DNA of 63,139 nucleotides from an uncultured Acetatifactor sp. GTDB lineage: Bacteria > Bacillota > Clostridia > Lachnospirales > Lachnospiraceae. The stretch lies in assembly GCA_910577035.1 (NCBI GenBank), contig CAJTKW010000023.1:1-63139 (forward strand). The letters run 5' to 3'. Position numbers and translations under genes: made by a program. The notes under the pieces are model-generated. The model saw nothing but the letters and a program-made list of their open reading frames with translations, ran no database searches and was not told the origin of the DNA. The stretch's first letter is position 1; each line of letters opens with the position of its first letter. Shown here in pieces: positions 42,823-50,488 of the stretch.

Positions 42823-42953
42823 GGACTGGTGGGGGGTTCTGTTGTTTTCGTTCATGCAGGAGGATTTGACGGCGGATTTCCCGGATGAGGGTATTCCTGG
42901 AAGAATGCCTGACGTGATGGTTTAATAGATGATATAGATGGAAGGTATGTTTT

Positions 42954-43511
42954 ATGAGGTATCATGATATAACAAAGGATGATATGAAGAATGGAGACGG
43001 GCTGCGGGTGGTGCTGTGGGTGGCGGGCTGCAGTCATTGCTGTAAAAACTGCCAGAATCCGGTTACCTGGGATCCGGACGGCGGGCTGGCCTTTGATGAA
43101 AGCGCCAGGGCGGAGATCTTTGAGCAGCTGGAGAAAAACTATATTTCAGGGATTACCTTTTCCGGGGGAGATCCCCTGCATCCGGCCAACAGGATCGGTG
43201 TACGGGAGCTGATGTCCGAGATTAAGGAGAGGTATCCCGAGAAGACCATCTGGCTGTATACGGGGGACACTTGGGAGAATATTCTGTATTACCCGATGAT
43301 GAGGTTTGTGGACGTGCTGGTGGACGGGGAGTTCCATGAGGAGGAGAAGGACGCGAAGCTGCTCTGGAAGGGAAGCGCCAACCAGAGGGTCATTGACGTG
43401 CAGAAGACCCTGGCCCAGCCGGATCCGCTGATTCCTGTGCTGCACTGCGGCAATTACGCGGAATCCTATGAGCTGGCCCGCAAGCCGGATCTTGCCTGCG
43501 GCTGTTCGTGA
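42954..43511 (+). CDS. nrdG: Anaerobic ribonucleotide reductase activating protein
   Basis: A radical-SAM activase of 185 residues that installs the glycyl radical on NrdD. The CX3CX2C cluster is in VAGCSHCCKNCQNP, followed by FSGGDPLHP (SAM-binding GGDP). The core matches NrdG closely up to KGSANQRVIDVQKTL. The C-terminal CGNYAESYELARKPDLACGCS is an extension beyond the usual end. The start follows GGAAGG. It is cotranscribed with nrdD unless the repeat cluster stops the transcript. Confidence 0.95.
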   Translation: MRYHDITKDDMKNGDGLRVVLWVAGCSHCCKNCQNPVTWDPDGGLAFDESARAEIFEQLEKNYISGITFSGGDPLHPANRIGVRELMSEIKERYPEKTIWLYTGDTWENILYYPMMRFVDVLVDGEFHEEEKDAKLLWKGSANQRVIDVQKTLAQPDPLIPVLHCGNYAESYELARKPDLACGCS

Positions 43512-43569
43512 AACGGGACGGCCGGATCATTGTATTTGAGCTGCTGAAAAGCTGTGATATGGGAGGAAA

Positions 43570-44079
43570 ATGGAAAAGGGACGGATTATTTTTTTGAACG
43601 GGGTAACAAGCGCAGGGAAAACATCCATCGTTGAGGCCCTTCAGGAGCGCGAGGATGTGTTTTTTTATGTCGTCGCCAACGATTTGTTCCAGGAGATGGT
43701 CGGAGAAAAGTATTTGCGTGAAAATTATTGGAAATATCTCAGCGAAGTGATTATTATGATGTACCACACGGCAAAACTTTATTCGGATATGGGTAAAAAT
43801 GTTCTGATTGACGGAATATTAGTGGAAAGAGAAGAAATTACGCCTCATTATCAGCAGCTTACTGAAATACTGAAACATAATCCGCTTGATGTGGTTGAAG
43901 TATACTGCCCGTTGGATATATGCAGAAAAAGGAATATCCTTCGTGGAGACAGAGCCGAAAACCAATCGGATGAGCAGCATGAGCTGATGGCAAAAAATAT
44001 AGCATATAGCCTGAGGGTAGATACAAGTCTGCATAATGCGGCCGAGTGTGCAGATATGATTATTCGGAATTTGTTTTAG
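43570..44079 (+). CDS. Chloramphenicol phosphotransferase-like P-loop kinase
   Basis: A 169-residue P-loop kinase. Walker A GVTSAGKTS (about 12-20), Asp in VLIDGIL, and the lid Arg-rich VYCPLDICRKRNILRGDR with C-P-L-D-x-C typical of the CPT-like family (PF07931). Members range from true chloramphenicol 3-phosphotransferases to kinases of unknown substrate. The gene is more A/T-rich than nrdG before it. The ribosome site is GGGAGG. Resistance should not be claimed from the fold alone. Confidence 0.75.
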   Translation: MEKGRIIFLNGVTSAGKTSIVEALQEREDVFFYVVANDLFQEMVGEKYLRENYWKYLSEVIIMMYHTAKLYSDMGKNVLIDGILVEREEITPHYQQLTEILKHNPLDVVEVYCPLDICRKRNILRGDRAENQSDEQHELMAKNIAYSLRVDTSLHNAAECADMIIRNLF

Positions 44080-44108
44080 CAGATGGATGGAACTATCGGA
44101 GGTGGAAA

Positions 44109-44618
44109 GTGAAAAGAATCGCACAGTTTTTTAAGGTCAGCAAAGAGAATTTTGTAAACTCCGTAAAGGAAGACTTCCCGGGATATGCGGAAGCGGCAAT
44201 TCAGGAAATGTATGAGGATATTAAGCTGCCGGGCCGGGCCACAAAGGGCAGTGCAGGGTATGATTTTTATGCTCCTTTTGATTTTTGCCTGGCGCCCGGG
44301 GAGACGATAAAGATTCCCACGGGTATCCGGGTGCGGATAGATGAAAGCTGGGTATTGCATATTTATCCCAGGAGCGGGCTGGGATTTAAATACCGTCTGC
44401 AGTTAAATAATACGGTAGGTATCATTGACAGCGATTATTTTCATTCGGATAATGAAGGACATATTTTTGTCAAGCTGACCAATGACTCCAAGGAGGGAAA
44501 GGCTCTGGAGGTGGCAAAGGGCAGCGGATTTGCCCAGGGAATCTTTCTGGAGTATGGGATTACCGTGGACGATGACGCGGAAGGCGTGCGCAACGGAGGC
44601 TTCGGCAGTACCACTTAA
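44109..44618 (+). CDS. dut: dUTP diphosphatase
   Basis: A trimeric-type dUTPase of about 169 residues, removing dUTP and supplying dUMP. Motifs in order: GSAGYDFYAP (I), YPRSGLGFKYRL (II), NTVGIIDSDY (III), AQGIF (IV region) and the C-terminal GGFGSTT (V). An N-terminal extension of about 40 residues before motif I is longer than usual. Start: GTG 44109 with GGAGGTGG upstream; the longer in-frame ATG at 44046 lies inside the previous gene. It fits with the nearby nrdD/nrdG and cdd as nucleotide-pool genes. Confidence 0.9.
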   Translation: MKRIAQFFKVSKENFVNSVKEDFPGYAEAAIQEMYEDIKLPGRATKGSAGYDFYAPFDFCLAPGETIKIPTGIRVRIDESWVLHIYPRSGLGFKYRLQLNNTVGIIDSDYFHSDNEGHIFVKLTNDSKEGKALEVAKGSGFAQGIFLEYGITVDDDAEGVRNGGFGSTT

Positions 44619-44700
44619 GATACGGCATTAGAATAAGGAACTCTTTTTCCGGCATACTACTAACGAGTCATTTTACCGGAATTTCCGGGAAGAAGATATT

Positions 44701-46152
44701 ATGAGTCTGAAAAAGTGGAAAAGGAGTTTTGTTTTGGAGAGAAAAGATATATCGGGGTGCCTGCAGGAGGATATGCAGTACCTGAACCAGGTACTGGATG
44801 TGGATAAGAATTTTGACATTATCTACAGGGTGGTGAATATAGGCGGAAAAGAAGCCTGTATGTATCTGGTGGACGGTTTTTGCAAGGATGATCTGATTCA
44901 AAAGCTGCTGCAGTACCTTATGGATCAGAAGGCGGGGGATCTGCCGAAGGATATGCACGGTGTTTCCAAACACTTTATGCCCTATGTCGAGGTAGAGGTG
45001 GAGGGGCGATTCGATCAGCTCATTGATTCTCTGCTGTCTGGGATGTTTATCCTGTTGATAGACGGCTTTGAAAAGGCTTTGCTGATCGATTCCCGGACCT
45101 ATCCGGCCAGGGGGGTGGAGGAGCCGGAGAAGGATAAGGTGCTCAGGGGTTCCAAGGATGGCTTTGTGGAGACCATTGTGTTTAATACGGCCCTGATCCG
45201 CCGCAGAATCCGCAATCCCAAGCTTGTCATGGAGATGATGAACGCCGGGAAGAGCTCTAAAACGGATATTGTGCTCTGCTATATGAAGGGCAGGGTGGAC
45301 GGAAAGCTGCTGGCGGAAATCAAGAAAAAAATAGAGAATATCCGGGTGGATTCCCTGACCATGAATCAGGAGTCCCTGGCGGAATGCCTTTATCAGAGGC
45401 GCTGGTTCAATCCTTTCCCGAAATTTAAGTATACAGAGCGTCCGGATACGGCGGCGGCCCAGGTGCTGGAAGGAAATATTGTGATACTGGTGGACAATTC
45501 CCCCTCGGCCATGATCCTGCCCACTACCATTTTCGATGTGATAGAAGAAGCGGACGATTACTATTTCCCGCCCATTACGGGGACCTATCTGCGGCTGACC
45601 AGGCTTCTGATCACGTTGTTTACTTTTTTGATGACGCCTACCTTTCTGCTGCTGATGAACCGGACGGAATGGGTGCCGGAGAGCTTTTCCTTTATCCTGC
45701 TGCAGGAGGAGCCTAATATCCCGTTGATCTGGCAGTTCCTGATCCTGGAGCTTGCCATAGACGGTCTGAAGCTGGCGGCGGTGAATACACCCAATATGCT
45801 GAGTACCCCCTTAAGCGTTATGGCCGCCCTGGTGCTGGGGGAATTCTCGGTAAACAGCGGCTGGTTTAACAGTGAGGTTATGCTGTATATGGCCTTTGTG
45901 GCCATTGCAAACTACACCCAGCAGAATTATGAGCTGGGGTATGCGTTGAAATTCCTGCGGATCCTGACCCTGCTCCTGACACAATGGTTTGGTCTGTGGG
46001 GGTATATCGGCGGTATCTTGCTGGCGTTATTATCTGTCTGCTGCAACCGGACGGTATCCAAGAGCAGCTATATTTACCCCTTGATTCCCTTTGATTGGAA
46101 AAAACTGAAGAACCGCCTGATCCGCAGGCGGCTTCCGGAATCCGGAGAGTGA
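44701..46152 (+). CDS. spoVAF: Spore germination protein, SpoVAF/GerA family
   Basis: A 483-residue membrane protein. The N-terminal soluble half (about 1-285) has FDIIYRVVNIGGKEACMYL, and the GerA signature region DNSPSAMILPTTIFDVIEEADDYYFPP. The C-terminal half has about 5 membrane helices and ends near YPLIPFDWKKLKN. The pattern fits SpoVAF, the GerA-A-like protein encoded with the spoVA dipicolinate channel genes, better than a germinant-receptor A subunit. No spoVA genes or B/C receptor subunits lie beside it here, which is unusual. It acts in the inner spore membrane. Confidence 0.82.
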   Translation: MSLKKWKRSFVLERKDISGCLQEDMQYLNQVLDVDKNFDIIYRVVNIGGKEACMYLVDGFCKDDLIQKLLQYLMDQKAGDLPKDMHGVSKHFMPYVEVEVEGRFDQLIDSLLSGMFILLIDGFEKALLIDSRTYPARGVEEPEKDKVLRGSKDGFVETIVFNTALIRRRIRNPKLVMEMMNAGKSSKTDIVLCYMKGRVDGKLLAEIKKKIENIRVDSLTMNQESLAECLYQRRWFNPFPKFKYTERPDTAAAQVLEGNIVILVDNSPSAMILPTTIFDVIEEADDYYFPPITGTYLRLTRLLITLFTFLMTPTFLLLMNRTEWVPESFSFILLQEEPNIPLIWQFLILELAIDGLKLAAVNTPNMLSTPLSVMAALVLGEFSVNSGWFNSEVMLYMAFVAIANYTQQNYELGYALKFLRILTLLLTQWFGLWGYIGGILLALLSVCCNRTVSKSSYIYPLIPFDWKKLKNRLIRRRLPESGE

Positions 46153-46259
46153 TTTCCAGCAGCCCCCCATGCTTCCCAAAAGCATATGCTATTTCGCGGC
46201 AGGCTGCCGGAACCGGTCTGCCGGGGGAAATCGGTAGAAACAGAAGCAGGTGTACCTAT

Positions 46260-46937
46260 ATGAGACATAAGATATTGATTGTAGACGATGAAGTGATGAT
46301 GACAGACCTGCTGGCGGCCCATCTGCAGGACTGCGGCTATGATACCCTTGTGGCCAATGACAGCGGCAGGGCAATGGAGCTGCTGCAGAGGCAGCCGGAC
46401 CTGTTGCTTCTGGATATTAATATGCCGGGCATGAACGGATTGGATTTATGCAGGAATATCAGGGAACATACCGCCAGTCCCATTCTGTTTCTGACGGCCC
46501 GCATTACGGAGCCGGACAAAATCAGCGGCCTGCAGTGCGGCGGAGATGACTATATTACCAAGCCCTTCAGCCTGAAGGAATTATCGGCCCGGGTGGCCGC
46601 CCATTTGCGGCGGGATGAGCGCAGCCGGAACAGGGCGCCCGTCCTCACCTCCGCCGACGGCCTCCTGGTCAATCTGTCGGAACGCAGGGTGTTTTACCGT
46701 GATGCGGAAATTATCTTTTCCAAGACGGAGTTTGATCTGCTGGAATATCTCATGAAGCATACCGGGCAGGTATTTGACAGGGAAAGGATCTACGAAGCTG
46801 TCTGGGGCTATGAAGCGGAGGGGGACAGCAGTGTAATTAAGGAACATATCAGGAAAATCCGCGGCAAGCTTCGGGATGCTGCCGGACATGACTACATCGA
46901 AACGGTTTGGGGAGTGGGGTACAGGTGGAAAGGCTAA
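46260..46937 (+). CDS. OmpR-family response regulator of the ABC module
   Basis: A 225-residue regulator: receiver with Asp52 (LLLLDINMPG), K in YITKPF, winged helix ending VWGVGYRWKG. Start ATG 46260; the longer in-frame extension to 46095 overlaps spoVAF and is not needed. It is first in a module with the kinase (13-bp overlap), lipoprotein, ABC ATPase and permease genes. Such modules usually sense and expel an antibiotic or peptide. The 107-bp gap before it contains a palindromic CGGCAGGCTGCCG. Confidence 0.93.
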   Translation: MRHKILIVDDEVMMTDLLAAHLQDCGYDTLVANDSGRAMELLQRQPDLLLLDINMPGMNGLDLCRNIREHTASPILFLTARITEPDKISGLQCGGDDYITKPFSLKELSARVAAHLRRDERSRNRAPVLTSADGLLVNLSERRVFYRDAEIIFSKTEFDLLEYLMKHTGQVFDRERIYEAVWGYEAEGDSSVIKEHIRKIRGKLRDAAGHDYIETVWGVGYRWKG

Positions 46938-48214
46938 AGAAAAAATACAGGGATTTGTCACTTCGAAGTGCCTTTATCCTCACGGTTCTGCTTACCTTCT
47001 GCATTGTGGTGGCCCTGTCGGGATTGAGTATAGGGGCCTGTCTGGGGCTTCGGCGGTATCTTCTGCCGGATTCCAATGAGGTCTATCTCACGCTGGAGAT
47101 CACGGACACGGAGGGGAAGGTTACGAAAACCAGCAACCTCATCAGGCTGGGGGAGGAGATGACGTCTCTTCCTCTCTTTTACGGGGAGGAGAACGGGAAA
47201 CGGATTATCGAAAACTACGATCTTTCTTCCATAGAAACGAATATTACAAAGGTGGAAAGAGGTTACGATATGCTTTCCCCGAAGCGCAAGCTGGCCTACC
47301 GCGGCTGCGGTGTCCTCATGATCGCACTGCCGGCTTTTCTTTCCATGGCAGGAATATTGTTTTGCGGATTTTTCTTTTACCGCCAGAAGCTGAACCGGCC
47401 TCTGCAGCTTCTTTCGGAGGCCACGGAGCAGATTGCGGCCAGGAATCTGGATTTTCACCTGTCCTATGGGGCCGGTGACGAAATGGGGGGTCTGTGCCGT
47501 TCCTTTGAGCAGATGCGCCAGGCTCTTGACGAGAATAATCGGCAGTTGTGGAAGATGCTGGAGGAACGGAAAATAGTGCAGGCTTCCATTGCCCACGACC
47601 TGCGCAATCCCATCGCAATCATAGAAGGGTATGCGGAGTATTTGCAGATGAATCTGCTGACCGGACGGCTGACCAGGGAGCGGCTGGAGCAGATCGCCGC
47701 CAATCTGGAGAAAGCGGCAAACCGCCTGGGGCAGTATACGGAATCCGTCCGTACCATCGACCGGTTGGATGAAATCGTTGTCAGCCGGTCCCGGACGTCC
47801 ATTGGGGATCTTCTGGAAGAGGTCTGTGCGGATTTTTCCCTCATGGCGGCAGGAGAGGGGAAAAAGCTGGATGCCGGAGAAATTCCCCAGGGGACTGTTT
47901 CCCTGGATGGGGCCCTGCTGTATCGGGTGCTGGAGAATGTCTTTAACAACGCCTTAAGATACGCCAGGGAAACCATTACCCTTTCATTTGAGCTGGACGA
48001 ACATACCCTGACAGTTACCGTTACCGACGACGGCAATGGCTTTTCGGAAGGCATTCCGGGAGAAGGGAGCAGGCCGCCGTCAGCAGACGAGGACGGGCAT
48101 TGCGGACTGGGACTGATGATCAGCCGCCGGCTCTGTAGGAAACATGACGGGCGGCTGGAGATTTCCAACCATCCCGCAGGCGGCGGAATGGTAAAAATAA
48201 TTATCGGGGTTTGA
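46925..48214 (+). CDS. Sensor histidine kinase of the ABC module
   Basis: A 429-residue kinase with two membrane helices (about 18-42 and 125-150), a small outer domain of about 80 residues, HAMP-like segment (RPLQLLSEATEQIAARN), phospho-acceptor His224 in IAHDLRNPIAIIEGY, and a HATPase with ENVFNNALRYA and GLGLMISRRL. GTG 46925 is preferred, overlapping the regulator gene by 13 bp. It is the cognate partner of the regulator at 46260. Confidence 0.92.
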   Translation: MERLKKKYRDLSLRSAFILTVLLTFCIVVALSGLSIGACLGLRRYLLPDSNEVYLTLEITDTEGKVTKTSNLIRLGEEMTSLPLFYGEENGKRIIENYDLSSIETNITKVERGYDMLSPKRKLAYRGCGVLMIALPAFLSMAGILFCGFFFYRQKLNRPLQLLSEATEQIAARNLDFHLSYGAGDEMGGLCRSFEQMRQALDENNRQLWKMLEERKIVQASIAHDLRNPIAIIEGYAEYLQMNLLTGRLTRERLEQIAANLEKAANRLGQYTESVRTIDRLDEIVVSRSRTSIGDLLEEVCADFSLMAAGEGKKLDAGEIPQGTVSLDGALLYRVLENVFNNALRYARETITLSFELDEHTLTVTVTDDGNGFSEGIPGEGSRPPSADEDGHCGLGLMISRRLCRKHDGRLEISNHPAGGGMVKIIIGV

Positions 48215-48242
48215 CGAAAATTTGACATTTAGCCTGTAAGAT

Positions 48243-48276
48243 CTCCTTGTAAGCCCTTGAGGGTAAATACAAGGAG
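48243..48276 (+). promoter_or_regulatory. Hairpin enclosing the ribosome-binding site of the lipoprotein gene
   Basis: CTCCTTGTA (48243-48251) pairs perfectly with TACAAGGAG (48268-48276), which contains most of the Shine-Dalgarno AAGGAGG (48271-48277). The inner CCC/GGG pair can add a cap. Two direct TTTGAC copies, 11 bp apart (48210-48215, 48221-48226), lie just upstream and could be half-sites for the response regulator. Confidence 0.65.
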
Positions 48277-48284
48277 GTTTTTAT

Positions 48285-49748
48285 ATGAAGAAAAAAATAG
48301 CGTCAGTTCTGATACTGGGTGTATCCCTCACCCTTTGTGCCTGCGGGCTTCCGGGGACGGGAGGGGAGTCCGCCAGCCCGGGGGATCCGGCCGTACAGGA
48401 GGGAGCGGCAGCCGTGGGTGAAGGCAGTTCTGCCATACAGGAGGATAATTCCGACTCCCCGGAAGGTAATTTCCTCTCCCAGGCATCTGCCCGGGGAGAA
48501 AGCACCGGGGAAAATTCCCTGTCGCTGCTTTACGACCTGCAGGGGACCGGCACGGTATGTCGGAGTGATAAGGGATGTTATTACTTGTCAAAGGAAAGTG
48601 AGGTTCTGGCAGATGGCCGCTATGCCAGTCATCTGATGTATCTGGATGCCGCCACAAGACAGGAAATCTATCTGTGCAGCAATGCGGCCTGTACCCATAA
48701 TACGGCAGACTGTACGTCTGTTTTACCGAATGATGAATTTCAGCCGTATACCACGGGGATTTTTCTGTGGAATGACAATTTGTACCTGATGGCCAAGGAT
48801 ATGGATCAGGACGGAACGTCAGCCACGGTTTTTGCGGGTGGTGACGGGATGACAGAGTCAATCGAAAGCAAACCGGCCATTCTTTACCGGATGAATCCGG
48901 ACGGAACGGATCGGAAGAAGGTATATGCCTTTGCACCCACGGTTACGGTAGAGGACTTCGTGATGGGGGATGAGGAAGGACTTTATTTCATCACGAAAAA
49001 GCTGAGCACGCAGCGGAAAAACGGAAGCACCTATCAGACCTCGGCGGAGCGTAAGCTTATTTATCTGGATGTGTCTGCAAAGACGGAAAAGGAGGTCTGC
49101 TCCATGGGGTTCGGAGACAATATATCGTGGAAAACAATCGGCTGCAGCGGCCGCAGGCTTGTGCTGTGCGGAGTGGACTTCGGGCGGGCCGTTTCTCCGG
49201 AGGAGCTGTTTGACGATGATATAAGAATATATGACGATTCGGATGACGTGTTTGCAACCTTGAATGTGGATGACGGTTCCCTGCATGAGTTTTACCGGGT
49301 ACATGCGCCAAAATCCAGGAGTTGGGCGGTTTTTGAAAATCAGCTTTATTTTTCCGTTGACGGAAGCGGCTGCATCGTGAGGGTAGACCTGGACACCGGG
49401 GAAGAATCGGAGCTGTGCAGGATCACCAGCAACCTGATCTGGGGCATGACGGGGGACAGGCTGTACTGCTATGACAGCAGTGACCACAGCTATCGTTTTG
49501 TGGATGTACATACCGGAGAGATCAGCCATTGCCGGCTTGTCAACAAAACCACCGGCTGGAGTATAAATATAGTCGCGGAGATTGGAGACCAGGTGCTGGT
49601 CGGCTATGATTCCCACGGAACCTTCGACGCCGACGGCTCCTTTCATTCCAACGGAGAGTACTATGCTCTGATTGATAAGGAGGATCTGTATGCCGGCGTG
49701 GAGAAGTATGTTCCCGTCAGCACATCGGGGGGAAGGATAGGTCGGTGA
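48285..49748 (+). CDS. Lipoprotein with beta-propeller-like domain
   Basis: A 487-residue exported lipoprotein. The signal peptide MKKKIASVLILGVSLTL is followed by a lipobox LCAC (Cys about 20), then a Gly/Ser/Glu-rich linker to about 75. The rest has repeated strand units such as AILYRMNPDGTDRKKVY and GCIVRVDLDTGEESEL, resembling DUF5050-like propeller proteins. Ribosome site AAGGAGG is buried in a hairpin. The stop overlaps the ABC ATPase start, so the product probably works with the transporter, perhaps as a sensor or substrate-capture protein. Confidence 0.75.
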   Translation: MKKKIASVLILGVSLTLCACGLPGTGGESASPGDPAVQEGAAAVGEGSSAIQEDNSDSPEGNFLSQASARGESTGENSLSLLYDLQGTGTVCRSDKGCYYLSKESEVLADGRYASHLMYLDAATRQEIYLCSNAACTHNTADCTSVLPNDEFQPYTTGIFLWNDNLYLMAKDMDQDGTSATVFAGGDGMTESIESKPAILYRMNPDGTDRKKVYAFAPTVTVEDFVMGDEEGLYFITKKLSTQRKNGSTYQTSAERKLIYLDVSAKTEKEVCSMGFGDNISWKTIGCSGRRLVLCGVDFGRAVSPEELFDDDIRIYDDSDDVFATLNVDDGSLHEFYRVHAPKSRSWAVFENQLYFSVDGSGCIVRVDLDTGEESELCRITSNLIWGMTGDRLYCYDSSDHSYRFVDVHTGEISHCRLVNKTTGWSINIVAEIGDQVLVGYDSHGTFDADGSFHSNGEYYALIDKEDLYAGVEKYVPVSTSGGRIGR

Positions 49749-50488
49749 TGCTGGAGCTTAGCGGAATATCCAAAAAGTATAAGAACAAATCTGCACTGGA
49801 TCAGGTTTCCCTGACCCTTGACAGGGGAATCTACGGCCTCCTGGGCCCCAACGGGGCCGGGAAGTCCACCCTTATGAATCTGATCACGGGAAATCTTCTG
49901 CCGGACGGCGGCACAATAAAATGGAACGGGGAGACGCTGTCTTCCCTGGGGGCGGCTTACCGCAGCCTGCTGGGGTATGCGCCCCAGCAGCAGGGAATGT
50001 ATGATGCCTTTTCCGGGAGACGTTTTCTTTCCTATATGGCTACGCTGAAGGGAATCGCCGCAAAGGATATGGCGGCAGAAACGGAGCGGGTTCTGGCCTG
50101 TGTCAATATGACAGAAGCCGCAGACCGTCCCATCGGTACCTATTCCGGCGGTATGAAGCAGAGGATTCTGATTGCCCAGGCGGTTCTGGGCAATCCAAAG
50201 CTGATTGTACTGGACGAGCCTACCGCCGGTCTTGATCCGAAGGAACGCGTCAGAATCCGGGAAAATATTTCCGCCCTGGCAGGGGATAAGATCATTTTGG
50301 TGTCCACTCATGTCGTTTCGGACATAGAGTCCGTCGCAAGGGAGATCATACTGATACGGGCAGGAGCGATTCTGGATCATGCCGCCGTGGATGAGCTCTG
50401 CCGGAAGTACCAGGCTTCCTGCCTGGAAGAGGTGTATATGAAGCTGTTTGGAGAGGAGGAAGAACATGCGCCGGTTGATTCCCTATGA
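49748..50488 (+). CDS. ABC transporter ATP-binding protein
   Basis: A 246-residue ABC ATPase: Walker A GPNGAGKST, Q-loop YAPQQQGMY, signature YSGGMKQR, Walker B IVLDEPTAGLDP, H-loop VSTHVVSD. It is of the ABC-2 export type. ATG 49748 (or GTG 49745) overlaps the lipoprotein stop. The stop lies 23 bp inside the permease gene, so these two are one transporter. Confidence 0.95.
   Translation: MLELSGISKKYKNKSALDQVSLTLDRGIYGLLGPNGAGKSTLMNLITGNLLPDGGTIKWNGETLSSLGAAYRSLLGYAPQQQGMYDAFSGRRFLSYMATLKGIAAKDMAAETERVLACVNMTEAADRPIGTYSGGMKQRILIAQAVLGNPKLIVLDEPTAGLDPKERVRIRENISALAGDKIILVSTHVVSDIESVAREIILIRAGAILDHAAVDELCRKYQASCLEEVYMKLFGEEEEHAPVDSL

Noticed and set aside
46140..46259. A fifth copy of the twin-hairpin element (CGGCAGGCTGCCG before the response regulator).
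   Set aside because: The arm spacing is wrong (no 7-base loops) and the conserved centre CGGCACTGCCG is missing; it is just a local palindrome.
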